NCBI GenBank assembly: GCA_035455245.1
Contig: DATIFN010000010.1
Span: 278,525 to 342,524 of the forward strand
Source: UBA8516 sp035455245
GTDB lineage: Archaea > Thermoproteota > Nitrososphaeria > Nitrososphaerales > Nitrosopumilaceae
Direction: 5' to 3'
DNA length: 64,000 nucleotides
The notes beneath the pieces are model-generated. The model had not been told where the DNA came from and did no database searches. It was given only the letters and a program-made list of their open reading frames with translations. The position numbers were made by a program, and so were the translations under genes. Positions 52,601-60,806 of this stretch are shown here, piece after piece; within the stretch, counting starts at the first letter, position 1, and the number at the start of each line of letters is the position of its first letter.

Positions 52601-54379
52601 TTGTTCGTGAGATCAAGTTCACTTGCTGCGATGATTTCATCATTGAACTCTGTAGCAATGGGCAAGAAAAAAGCTGACCTTGTTTTGAAAAATTGTATGC
52701 ATGTTAATGTGTATTCTCGAGAAATAACTCAGGGATCACAAATTGCTATCTTTAAGGACAGAATTGCTTACGTAGGAACTGATGCATCACATACAGTTGG
52801 AGAGAACACTGTAGTTATTGATTTGGAAAAGCGATACGTTACACCAGGATTTGCAGATTCGCACATCCATGTAGACAAGTACATTTTACCATCCGAACTT
52901 GCAAAAAAATCCATTCTTTGTGGTACGACATCACTATTTTCAGATCCTATTGATATTGTAAGTGTTTGTGGCTACAAAGGTTTTAGAGAATTTGTGAAAC
53001 TCACAGAAAATCTGCCTATAAGATTTTTTCATGTTATTCCAGGTGGTTTACCGGTCGACAGGAAATTCAGCCATTCAAAGACATTGAGTAAAGCCGAGGA
53101 AAAATTGGCATTACGTTTAGAAAACGTATTAGGTCTTGGTGAGGTATTTTCTTGGACCAAAGTTACAAACTTGGATACAAAAACAATGCAGACTTTGAAA
53201 AATATGTTAGAAAATGATTATGTAATAAATGGTCATACCGCAGGTGCAAGCGACAAAAAGTTAAATGCATACATAGCTTCGGGAATTCTTTCATGCCATG
53301 AACCAATTGACTATGATCAAGTCATTGAGAGACTTAGACTTGGTATGTGGATAATGATGAGAGAAGGTTCTATTAGAAGAGATTTAGACAAAATTATTCC
53401 AAATTTACTTGCGGCTGGAACCTATCTTGACAGGCTTATGTTTTGCTCAGATGGTGTAAATCCAAAAGATCTTTTAGAATTTGGTCATATTGATCACTGT
53501 ATAAGAAAATCCGTTAGTCTTGGATTAGATACTGTTGACGCAATTACTATGGCTACAAAAAACTGCTTTGATTATTACAATATGGGAAAAGACTATGGTG
53601 GAATTGCACCGGGGAAAATTGCCGATATTTTGGTCTTTGATGATCTGGATAAGCTTAAACCAACAAAGGTCTTTATCGGAGGCAATCTTGTTGTATCCCA
53701 TAGTTCAATAGTTACAAAACTAAAAGAACCAAAGATTCCATCATGGATAACAAAAACTGTCAAAGTTAATCGAAAGTTTTCAGAAGGAGACTTTATCATT
53801 AAAAGTTCAAGTCCTTCTGTCCAAGCTCTGGTAATCAGACTAGGTACTGAAATAATTACACAAAAAGGATTTGAGGAATTACAAACAAAAGATGGCAACG
53901 TGATTCCTTCTAGTGATAAAGATGTATGGAAGGTTACTGCCATTGACAGAACGTATGGAACAGGAAGATATATCGTTGGGTTCTTACAAAACTTTGGTGC
54001 AGACATTGGTGCCTTTGGATCAACTTCTACGTTTCATGAAAATGACATGGTGATTATTGGCTCCAATGAGAAAGATATGGCATTTGCTGCAAATGCCTTG
54101 ATTGAGATGAAGGGAGGGGTAATAGTAGTAAAAAATGAAAAGATTCTTGCTAAATTTGCTCTTCCTTTTGCCGGTTTGATATCGACTTTTCCCTTTGATA
54201 AAGCACTTTTAGAATTCTCGGAGGTGAATTCAAAAATAGTCGATGCAGGTTGCAGGTTCAAAAACCCGTATCTTATCCCACTCTTCCTTTCGTTCCTTGC
54301 TTTGCCTGATATCAGAATTCTTTACACTGGAATTGTAGATATAAAAAACAGAACGTACCTAAACGTTTTAGCTCAATAA
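52601..54379 (+). CDS. Adenine deaminase-family protein with altered metal motif
   Basis: A 592-residue amidohydrolase aligned with adenine deaminase along its length (NGHTAGASDKKLNAYIASGILSCHE, RLGMWIMMREGSIRRDL, PKDLLEFGHIDHCIRK, GGIAPGKIADILVFDD, and a C-terminal domain with GVIVVKNEK). The usual first motif HxHIESS reads HIHVDKYIL, and the usual DPHEI reads DPIDI, so metal or catalytic residues differ. True adenine deamination is therefore uncertain. The start is TTG; ATG at 52631 or 52658 is possible. Confidence 0.75.
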   Translation: MFVRSSSLAAMISSLNSVAMGKKKADLVLKNCMHVNVYSREITQGSQIAIFKDRIAYVGTDASHTVGENTVVIDLEKRYVTPGFADSHIHVDKYILPSELAKKSILCGTTSLFSDPIDIVSVCGYKGFREFVKLTENLPIRFFHVIPGGLPVDRKFSHSKTLSKAEEKLALRLENVLGLGEVFSWTKVTNLDTKTMQTLKNMLENDYVINGHTAGASDKKLNAYIASGILSCHEPIDYDQVIERLRLGMWIMMREGSIRRDLDKIIPNLLAAGTYLDRLMFCSDGVNPKDLLEFGHIDHCIRKSVSLGLDTVDAITMATKNCFDYYNMGKDYGGIAPGKIADILVFDDLDKLKPTKVFIGGNLVVSHSSIVTKLKEPKIPSWITKTVKVNRKFSEGDFIIKSSSPSVQALVIRLGTEIITQKGFEELQTKDGNVIPSSDKDVWKVTAIDRTYGTGRYIVGFLQNFGADIGAFGSTSTFHENDMVIIGSNEKDMAFAANALIEMKGGVIVVKNEKILAKFALPFAGLISTFPFDKALLEFSEVNSKIVDAGCRFKNPYLIPLFLSFLALPDIRILYTGIVDIKNRTYLNVLAQ

Positions 54380-54424
54380 GGTATTAAAGGGGGTATCGAA
54401 CTATCAAAAAAAAGAGGATTAATT

Positions 54425-56056
54425 TTGGCTTCAATTCAACAAACTCCACAAGGTCCAGTTTTAGTGTTAAAAGAAAGTGCACTTCAACAAAAAGGTAGAG
54501 ATGCACAGAAAAACAATATAGCGGCTGCAAAGCTTGTAGCAGAACTTGTACGTACAAGCCTTGGTCCAAGAGGAATGGACAAGATGCTTGTAGATTCTCT
54601 TGGAGATGTGACCATAACAAATGACGGTGCAACAATTCTAAAGGAAATTGATGTTCAACATCCGGCAGCAAAAATGATGGTGGAAATTGCAAAGACTGTG
54701 GATAATGAAGTTGGAGATGGTACTACCTCTTCTGTGGTTTTTGGTGGCTCATTATTGGCAAAAGCGGAGGAACTTTTAGAAAAAGATGTACATGCCACTG
54801 TTATAATTGAAGGATACCAAGCAGCAGCAGATAAGGCACTTTCACTCCTTTCTGAACTTGCTAAAAAAGTTGATCCGGAGGAAAAAGAAATCCTACTTAA
54901 AATTGCAAGAACAAGCATGGAATCAAAACTTGTTTCTGAAGACAGTGTAATGCTTTCGAAGATTGTTGTAGACTCAATCTTGCAAGTAGTTGAAAAACAA
55001 GGCGACAGCTATAAGGTAGATTTGGATAATGTTAAAGTAGAAAAGAAAGCGGGTGGATCAATACGAAACACCTCTCTCATCAAAGGAATTGTTTTAGATA
55101 AAGAAGTAGTTCACAGTGGAATGCCAACCAAAATAGAAAAGGCAAAGATTGCACTTGTGAATGCACCGCTTGAAATTGAAAAAACTGAGATGAGTGCAGA
55201 AATTAGAATAACTGATCCAACTCAAATGCAGATGTTTCTTGAAGAAGAAAATAGAATGATCAAAGCAATGGTTGATAAAATCATTGAAGTAGGAGCAAAT
55301 GTTCTGATTTGTCAAAAAGGCATTGATGATATTGCACAACATTATCTTGCAAAGGCAGGAATCCTTGCTGTAAGACGAGTAAAAGAAAGCGATCTGACAA
55401 AGCTTGCAAAAGCAACCGGTGGAAGAATTAGCACAAACATTGATGATCTAACATCAAAAGATCTTGGTTTTGCAGAACATGTAGAGCAAAAAAAAGTTGA
55501 AACAGACAAATGGGTTTTCATTGAAGGTTGCAGGAATCCACACGCAGTAACACTTCTACTAAGAGGTGGTTCACAAAGAGTAGTAGACGAAGTTGACAGA
55601 TCACTTCATGATTCCTTGATGGTCGTTAAAGATGTAATTGAAAAACCGGCAATTGTAGCAGGTGGTGGGGCTCCAGAAGCATACCTTGCCTCAGGTCTAA
55701 AAGACTGGGCAGATCGCTTTGAAGGACGAGAACAACTTGCAATTAAAAAATATGCAGAAGCACTAGAAATTATCCCACTTACCATTGCAGAAAATGCAGG
55801 AATGGATCCTATAGATACCATGATTACATTAAGAGCAAAGCAAGCACAAGGGAAAAAGTGGACTGGAATCGATGCAAGAAACACACGGATAGCAGATATG
55901 TTTTCACTTGATATCATTGAACCAGTTGCGGTAAAGGAGCAGATTATAAAATCAGCAACAGAAGCTGCTTGTATGATTTTAAGGATTGATGATGTGATTG
56001 CCTCGTCTGGTGCAAAGGGCGGGGGCGGACACGCACCTCATCCTCCAATGGGCTAA
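54425..56056 (+). CDS. Thermosome subunit (group II chaperonin)
   Basis: ATP-dependent protein-folding chaperonin of 543 residues. Diagnostic parts are KLVAELVRTSLGPRGMDKMLVDSLGDVTITNDGATIL, NEVGDGTTSSVVF, EKPAIVAGGGAPEAYLA and a glycine-rich C-terminus ending HAPHPPMG. The start is TTG (MASIQQTPQGP). Other subunits are not in this window. Confidence 0.97.
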   Translation: MASIQQTPQGPVLVLKESALQQKGRDAQKNNIAAAKLVAELVRTSLGPRGMDKMLVDSLGDVTITNDGATILKEIDVQHPAAKMMVEIAKTVDNEVGDGTTSSVVFGGSLLAKAEELLEKDVHATVIIEGYQAAADKALSLLSELAKKVDPEEKEILLKIARTSMESKLVSEDSVMLSKIVVDSILQVVEKQGDSYKVDLDNVKVEKKAGGSIRNTSLIKGIVLDKEVVHSGMPTKIEKAKIALVNAPLEIEKTEMSAEIRITDPTQMQMFLEEENRMIKAMVDKIIEVGANVLICQKGIDDIAQHYLAKAGILAVRRVKESDLTKLAKATGGRISTNIDDLTSKDLGFAEHVEQKKVETDKWVFIEGCRNPHAVTLLLRGGSQRVVDEVDRSLHDSLMVVKDVIEKPAIVAGGGAPEAYLASGLKDWADRFEGREQLAIKKYAEALEIIPLTIAENAGMDPIDTMITLRAKQAQGKKWTGIDARNTRIADMFSLDIIEPVAVKEQIIKSATEAACMILRIDDVIASSGAKGGGGHAPHPPMG

Positions 56057-56065
56057 AATTTTCTC

Positions 56066-57076
56066 ATGTTAGAGAAACTACAGAATCTTAATATTGTTGG
56101 TTCTGTGGTTGTTTTAAATGATTTTTTTCTAGACAGGATAATAAAAATAAAAAGCATCGTAACATTATATGACCTAATTTTAAAAAAAAGCCACCTTGGT
56201 GGAAGCATAAGAGGTATTCCACAAACAGATCTAAAAGGTGGAAATGCAACAAATGTTGCCTACTCACTTGCAAAACTTGGTGCACCTGTTTCTTTAATTA
56301 CGATAGCAAACAAATCATCCTCATATATTTTACAAGAAACATTTTCTGAATTTCCAAATTGTTCATTGTTTTTAATTGATGGAAACCCTGGTAGAACCAC
56401 ATCACTTGAATTTAGTAATAATGGTCGTCCGGTAAATATAATGCTCTCTGATCTAGGTGACAATGAGAATTTTGGACCTGAAAAACTAGGACAAAAAGAA
56501 CAAACCGTAATTCAAAATGCAGATGCAATTATGGTAACAAACTGGGCAAGTAACGAAAAAGGAACGGAACTATCCAAATATGTTTTTAGCAAATCTACAA
56601 AATCACTTCATTTTCTAGATCCCGCGGACATACAATCAAGACCAGGTGAATTCAAAGAAGCTATATTTGAACTGACCTCAAATCTGGATTCCTTGTGCCT
56701 AAATGAGAATGAATGCAACATTTTATTGAAACAATTCGACCTTGGAACAATTTCAAGTGAGGAACAAACCAAAAAACTAATCTCTAGTCTTGCTGATAAA
56801 ACATCAGTTACTATAGATTTACACACATCAAATGGTTCATTTTGGTCTAATGGAAAAGAAGTAGAATTTGTGAAATCGCTTCCAGTTGAAGTAAAGTATG
56901 TTACTGGAGCAGGTGATGTTTGGGACGCTGCAAATATTCTAGGTTATCTCGCCGGCCTTGAAGTGAAAGAAAGATTATTTTTTGCCAACGCTGCAGCATC
57001 ACTTTATGTTGGAAGTCCAAATGGTATTCCGCCGACAATACAAGAAGTATTATCTTTAGCTACTGCATTTCAATAA
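56066..57076 (+). CDS. PfkB-family sugar or nucleoside kinase
   Basis: A 336-residue ribokinase-type phosphotransferase. It has the N-terminal GGNATNVAYSLAKLGAPVSLI, and the catalytic VTGAGDVWDAANILGYLAGL with the Asp base and anion hole. The substrate cannot be told. It follows the thermosome gene by nine bases and may share its transcript. Confidence 0.88.
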   Translation: MLEKLQNLNIVGSVVVLNDFFLDRIIKIKSIVTLYDLILKKSHLGGSIRGIPQTDLKGGNATNVAYSLAKLGAPVSLITIANKSSSYILQETFSEFPNCSLFLIDGNPGRTTSLEFSNNGRPVNIMLSDLGDNENFGPEKLGQKEQTVIQNADAIMVTNWASNEKGTELSKYVFSKSTKSLHFLDPADIQSRPGEFKEAIFELTSNLDSLCLNENECNILLKQFDLGTISSEEQTKKLISSLADKTSVTIDLHTSNGSFWSNGKEVEFVKSLPVEVKYVTGAGDVWDAANILGYLAGLEVKERLFFANAAASLYVGSPNGIPPTIQEVLSLATAFQ

Positions 57077-57197
57077 AATGGTTTTACTCTTACCAAAAAA
57101 CAACCAAACTCAAATGGTTAACTATTAGGAATTGCTATGCATTTTTAGTAAACTATGCAAAACTAGGCAGAAATCTGCGCTGTTTGCAGAACTAATA

Positions 57198-57248
57198 TAA
57201 AAGAAGTATTTTTTATCAGGGATCAAGAGCTAAAAATTACTTCTTTTA
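57198..57248. promoter_or_regulatory. Long inverted repeat over the promoter of the HTH gene
   Basis: TAAAAGAAGTA (57198-57208) and TACTTCTTTTA (57238-57248) are perfect 11-base arms with a 29-base spacer. The right arm contains CTTTTA about 26 bases before the ATG at 57273, so it coincides with the expected TATA box. Likely an autoregulatory operator of the HTH protein, by inference. The gap 57077-57272 holds no gene. Confidence 0.5.
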
Positions 57249-57272
57249 AAGCAGATCCGCTTATGGATTATC

Positions 57273-57857
57273 ATGTCTGCAGAAATTACAGAAGAGTTTA
57301 TCAAGGAAAATGTAGAATCATGCAAAAACAAAACTCACAAAAAAGGTGGGCCATACAACAAACAAGACAGGCAAGCAAGAAGAAATGAAGTCTTTAGATT
57401 GCATTTTGAATATGGTTATTCTGCAGTAAGAATTTCAGACATACTAAAAATAAACAGAAACACGATAAATGGTGATATTCAATACTGGTATTCTCAAGTA
57501 GCAAAGAAATGGAAATCAATTAATCCCACAAATTGGATAGCTAGATATATTGAAAGATTAGAGTTGCAAAAAACGAGACTTCGAGAAGCGATAGATAGTT
57601 CAAAAAACGCTCAGGAAAAGATAAGCCATGAAAGGCTCATACTTGATGTAGAATCTAGAATATTGCAGACGCAACTAAAATTACTGGATTCTTTTAGACT
57701 TAATCATGACATGGCCACGAGGTGGCTTAATAATTGGATGAAAAAGAATAACCACAAAGATCGTTTCCTTACATCCTATGATGTTCTTGGTGTTTCTGAA
57801 AAATCACAAGCGAGGATAAACAGGATTCTCAACGACGAAAAAAGAAATGGAATCTAG
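57273..57857 (+). CDS. HTH-domain protein with coiled coil, unknown function
   Basis: A 194-residue protein not assigned to a named family. Residues about 32-72 form a helix-turn-helix (RRNEVFRLHFEYGYSAVRISDILKINRNTINGDIQYWYSQ). Residues about 85-145 form a long helical region (YIERLELQKTRLREAIDSSKNAQEKISHERLILDVESRILQ). A DNA-binding regulator is likely. It is basic and has one cysteine (C17). The inverted repeat upstream may be its own target. Confidence 0.65.
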   Translation: MSAEITEEFIKENVESCKNKTHKKGGPYNKQDRQARRNEVFRLHFEYGYSAVRISDILKINRNTINGDIQYWYSQVAKKWKSINPTNWIARYIERLELQKTRLREAIDSSKNAQEKISHERLILDVESRILQTQLKLLDSFRLNHDMATRWLNNWMKKNNHKDRFLTSYDVLGVSEKSQARINRILNDEKRNGI

Positions 57858-57905
57858 TGTTTTTTACTTTAATTCCTAATCCGTAACCATATAAAAATAA
57901 GCTTT

Positions 57906-58340
57906 TCATTTTTCAGATTTGGACGAGATTCTTGCTGGGTCTACTCCCAAGTGGCATCTCGCATCACATGTGTAGTCAATCCAAGCAAAGGTTTCGCCTT
58001 GATGATAAATACCGTTCTTGTCCTCGTAGAGGTAAGCAAGAACTCTATCACATTTGCTTTCATTCTTAATACAATAATCGCGGGTTTGATCAAAATCTCC
58101 CCATACTGTGAGCATCTCCGCATCTTTTGGGTTTTTGAGATATTCATTGATCTTTATCATCACCCAAGGTTTGGCATCATTTGTAAACATCATAATATTT
58201 CCGTCTACAATCACATCGTGTATCTTATACAAAGCTAATTTGTACTCTGATTGTTTTGATTCTTCATTATAGATTGCTAAAAATATTACAACAGCAAGTA
58301 GTCCAATTGTGATAATGATTCCAACTACCAGAGTATTCAT
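57906..58340 (-). CDS. Small membrane-anchored extracytoplasmic protein
   Basis: A 144-residue protein of unknown function. It has one N-terminal membrane helix (VVGIIITIGLLAVVIFLAIY) and a soluble domain with four cysteines (TRDYCIKNESKCDRVLAY and YTCDARCHLG), which may form disulfides outside the cell. No close family is recognised. It is transcribed toward the end of the HTH gene. Confidence 0.6.
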   Translation of the reverse strand: MNTLVVGIIITIGLLAVVIFLAIYNEESKQSEYKLALYKIHDVIVDGNIMMFTNDAKPWVMIKINEYLKNPKDAEMLTVWGDFDQTRDYCIKNESKCDRVLAYLYEDKNGIYHQGETFAWIDYTCDARCHLGVDPARISSKSEK

Positions 58341-58420
58341 CTAAGAAATTATGATCAGTTCTAAACCATAACTCTTACTACACATGACATGTTTTTACGA
58401 GTAAAGTGGGTAAACCATTT

Positions 58421-59944
58421 TTACTGCGGTTCGATTGTAGCTGGGGGTTTACTTGATATCACATAACTGACCCAGGCCGCGCCATCTACTTCATTTGTGA
58501 TTCTATTGCTAATTCTTTCCAAAACTTCTGGCGGTAGTCTTGTCCAGTCTGCAGTCATTGCATCGATGGAATTTACAACACGAACAATAACAATGTGGCC
58601 ATATTTTCTTTCATCTCCTACCACTCCCACTGCTCTATCATCTCCCACTGCAGCATACGCCTGCCAAACCTTATCGTACCATCCAGCAGCCATGATCTCG
58701 TCTTCTACAATTTTACTTGCAAGTTTGCAAATTTGTAATTTTTCTGGTGTTACCTCTCCAATTATTCTAACTGCAAGGCCAGGTCCTGGAAATGGATGAC
58801 GATTTGAAAGTTTGTCGGGTACTCCAAGTGCTTTTGCCACCTTTCTTACCTCGTCTTTGTAAAGATAACGTAACGGTTCTAAAACCTGCATATTTAGCCA
58901 AGAAGGCAAACCACCCACATTGTGGTGTGTTTTTATCACAGCAGCAGGCCCCTTTGAGACCCCACTCTCAATCACATCTGGATAGAGTGTTCCTTGAGCA
59001 AGCCATTTGAAAGGACCTTTCTTTTCAGCAAATTCTGTAAATATCTGAATGAATTGTTCGCCTACTATCATTCTTTTTCGTTCAGGATCTGTTATCCCCT
59101 TTAACTTTGATAGAAAACTTTCCTTTGTATCTATTCGTGTAAAATCTACCGCGAAATTTTTCTTGAACATCTCTTCCACCTCATTTTCCTCGTTTAATCG
59201 TAAAAGACCATTATCTATGAAAACGCATTTTAGTCTATTTCCAATTGCTTTTTGAATTAAAAGTGCAGCTACTGTAGAGTCTATTCCCCCGCTTATGCCA
59301 CACAATACGTTACCGTCAATTTTTGAAATTTCTTTTACTGTGTTTTCTATGAAATTTTCTATAGTCCAGTCTTGTTTGGCATGACAAATGTTTATCACAA
59401 AATTTTTCAAAATCTCTGTGCCCCGTTCTGTATGCACTACTTCTGGATGAAACTGTATCCCATAGATTAGTTTCTGTTTGTTTGCTATGGCTGCGGCGTA
59501 AGAGTTTTCGGTATGTCCTATTATTTCAAAATCCCTTGGAATCTGTTCTGCTGCATCACCATGACTCATCCACGCTCGTATGGATTTCCCCATGCCTGAG
59601 AACAAATCAGAATCATTGTCTACAGTAAGTGACGAAGAACCATATTCCTTGTTTGCACGTTTTACTTTACCACCAAAATTATTTACAATCAATTGATGAC
59701 CATAACAAATTCCTAAAACAGGCAATCCCAGATCGAAGATGCCTTTTTGCGGTCTTGGTGAGTCACTATTGTACACACTGGCAGGGCCACCAGCAAAGAT
59801 GACCCCTTTAGGATTAATCTTTTTGAGATCCTCCAGTGACAGGTCAAAGGGTACAAGCTCAGCATAAACGGAAAACTCACGAATTCTTCTACAAATTAAG
59901 TGGCTATACTGTGAACCAAAATCCAAAACAACTATCTTGTCCAT
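58421..59944 (-). CDS. guaA: GMP synthase (glutamine-hydrolysing)
   Basis: Converts XMP to GMP using glutamine. The 507-residue protein has a glutaminase domain with the nucleophile in LGICYGHQLI and HPEVVHTERG, the ATP pyrophosphatase motif SGGIDSTVAALL, and a C-terminal dimerisation domain (RHPFPGPGLAVRIIGEVT). ATG 59944 (MDKIVVLDFGSQ) is the family start; ATG 59968 overlaps the upstream gene. It keeps a fused glutaminase, in contrast to archaea with split GuaA subunits. Confidence 0.96.
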   Translation of the reverse strand: MDKIVVLDFGSQYSHLICRRIREFSVYAELVPFDLSLEDLKKINPKGVIFAGGPASVYNSDSPRPQKGIFDLGLPVLGICYGHQLIVNNFGGKVKRANKEYGSSSLTVDNDSDLFSGMGKSIRAWMSHGDAAEQIPRDFEIIGHTENSYAAAIANKQKLIYGIQFHPEVVHTERGTEILKNFVINICHAKQDWTIENFIENTVKEISKIDGNVLCGISGGIDSTVAALLIQKAIGNRLKCVFIDNGLLRLNEENEVEEMFKKNFAVDFTRIDTKESFLSKLKGITDPERKRMIVGEQFIQIFTEFAEKKGPFKWLAQGTLYPDVIESGVSKGPAAVIKTHHNVGGLPSWLNMQVLEPLRYLYKDEVRKVAKALGVPDKLSNRHPFPGPGLAVRIIGEVTPEKLQICKLASKIVEDEIMAAGWYDKVWQAYAAVGDDRAVGVVGDERKYGHIVIVRVVNSIDAMTADWTRLPPEVLERISNRITNEVDGAAWVSYVISSKPPATIEPQ

Positions 59945-59948
59945 AACT

Positions 59949-60512
59949 TCACTTTTTTGAATTCTCAATCATGCGTGAAAAGGACCATGCTGCCGTGTTT
60001 ATTATTTCATTTACCCTTTCCCTTTCGCGATAATTTTTGATCAAAATCTCTCTTATTGTGTTACCATCTTTGTTTATTGTGCAATTTATCACTGAATCTC
60101 GATCTATCTTTCCATTCTGAACATCTGCATTATCTTTGTTTTCCATACTTGCAATTATTCTTCCTAAGAAAAATGATTTGAATGGTTGTGTTTCTACATC
60201 TAATTCCACGTCATCTGTTGGTACAATCATAACTTCCTTTGCAGTAACATGAGCGTTTGCAATAACAGCATTGTTTCCAGTCCCTTTAATTGGTATAATT
60301 GAACTCTCTCTATCTGGAATCGTAGAATGCACCTTTTCTTGGTTCGTCTTCAAAGAGGATGCTTTACTAAAACTTGATTGTTTTAAGACTGAATCTAAAA
60401 TTGCTAGGTTGTTTCTCAGTTTTTCAATTTCTCCTCTGCGTTTTTCAATTTCATCTGTAAGCCACTCTTTTAATTCTAAAATTTCACGAATCTGATCTTC
60501 CGAATAATCCAT
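59949..60512 (-). CDS. Conserved-looking coiled-coil protein upstream of guaA
   Basis: A 187-residue protein I do not recognise as a named family. The N-terminus is a coiled coil (DQIREILELKEWLTDEIEKRRGEIEKLRNNLAILDSVL), then a linker rich in Ser and Thr, then an alpha/beta part with LGRIIASMENKD and a C-terminal helix (RERERVNEIINTAAWSFSRMIENSKK). It ends four bases before guaA and is co-transcribed. A perfect inverted repeat covers its start codon. Confidence 0.65.
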   Translation of the reverse strand: MDYSEDQIREILELKEWLTDEIEKRRGEIEKLRNNLAILDSVLKQSSFSKASSLKTNQEKVHSTIPDRESSIIPIKGTGNNAVIANAHVTAKEVMIVPTDDVELDVETQPFKSFFLGRIIASMENKDNADVQNGKIDRDSVINCTINKDGNTIREILIKNYRERERVNEIINTAAWSFSRMIENSKK

Positions 60513-60535
60513 GTATATTTCAATTATACATGGAT
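60507..60535. promoter_or_regulatory. Perfect inverted repeat across a start codon
   Basis: 11-base arms (60507-60517 and 60525-60535, ATCCATGTATA and its complement) surround a 7-base loop. The arms include the ATG at 60512 of the minus-strand gene. An AT-rich TATA-like run (60537-60545) lies just upstream. On the minus strand the first arm starts a mini-frame ATG-TAT-AAT-TGA. The repeat could be an operator at the transcription start or an mRNA hairpin. Confidence 0.55.
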
Positions 60536-60633
60536 AATAAATATTAAAACAAGTTTAAAGTTGGTATAAGCAGTTTTTTTGTGAATGATTTGTAGATCTA
60601 TTATATACCAGATATGGTAGATATGTACAAGCA

Positions 60634-60789
60634 ATGAAGGACAAAACGACTATTCTTATCAAAAAAGACACTCATACAGATCTATTGAAGATAATGGGGC
60701 AGATACAAGCTAGAACTGGAAGGATTCCAACCCTTGATGATGCATTAAAAGAATTGTTAGAGAATTATAAGAAGAAAACAAAGACATGA
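60634..60789 (+). CDS. Small antitoxin-like protein
   Basis: A 51-residue protein (KTTILIKKDTHTDLLKIMGQIQARTG, then PTLDDALKELLENYKKK). The pattern of a short beta strand followed by helices, with a terminal LDDALKELLE helix, resembles short VapB-like or ribbon-helix-helix antitoxin proteins. No toxin gene follows; the next gene is on the other strand. TTATATACC at about 60601-60609 and the dyad TACCA-GATA-TGGTA (60606-60619) precede it. Its last 54 bases recur at 62496-62549. Confidence 0.5.
   Translation: MKDKTTILIKKDTHTDLLKIMGQIQARTGRIPTLDDALKELLENYKKKTKT
60724..60777 (+). repeat. 54-base direct repeat, copy A
   Basis: The 3' half of the antitoxin-like gene matches 62496-62549 on the same strand at 49 of 54 positions by my count. 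The two copies flank the single minus-strand gene 60807-62369. The matches are in frame and encode near-identical helices (LDDALKELLENYKKK). Confidence 0.8.
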
Positions 60790-60806
60790 TGTGATGTGTT
60801 GTCGTT

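Noticed and set aside
60634..60789. Complete toxin-antitoxin module
   Set aside because: No PIN-domain or other toxin gene lies beside either antitoxin-like copy, so only the small protein itself is reported.
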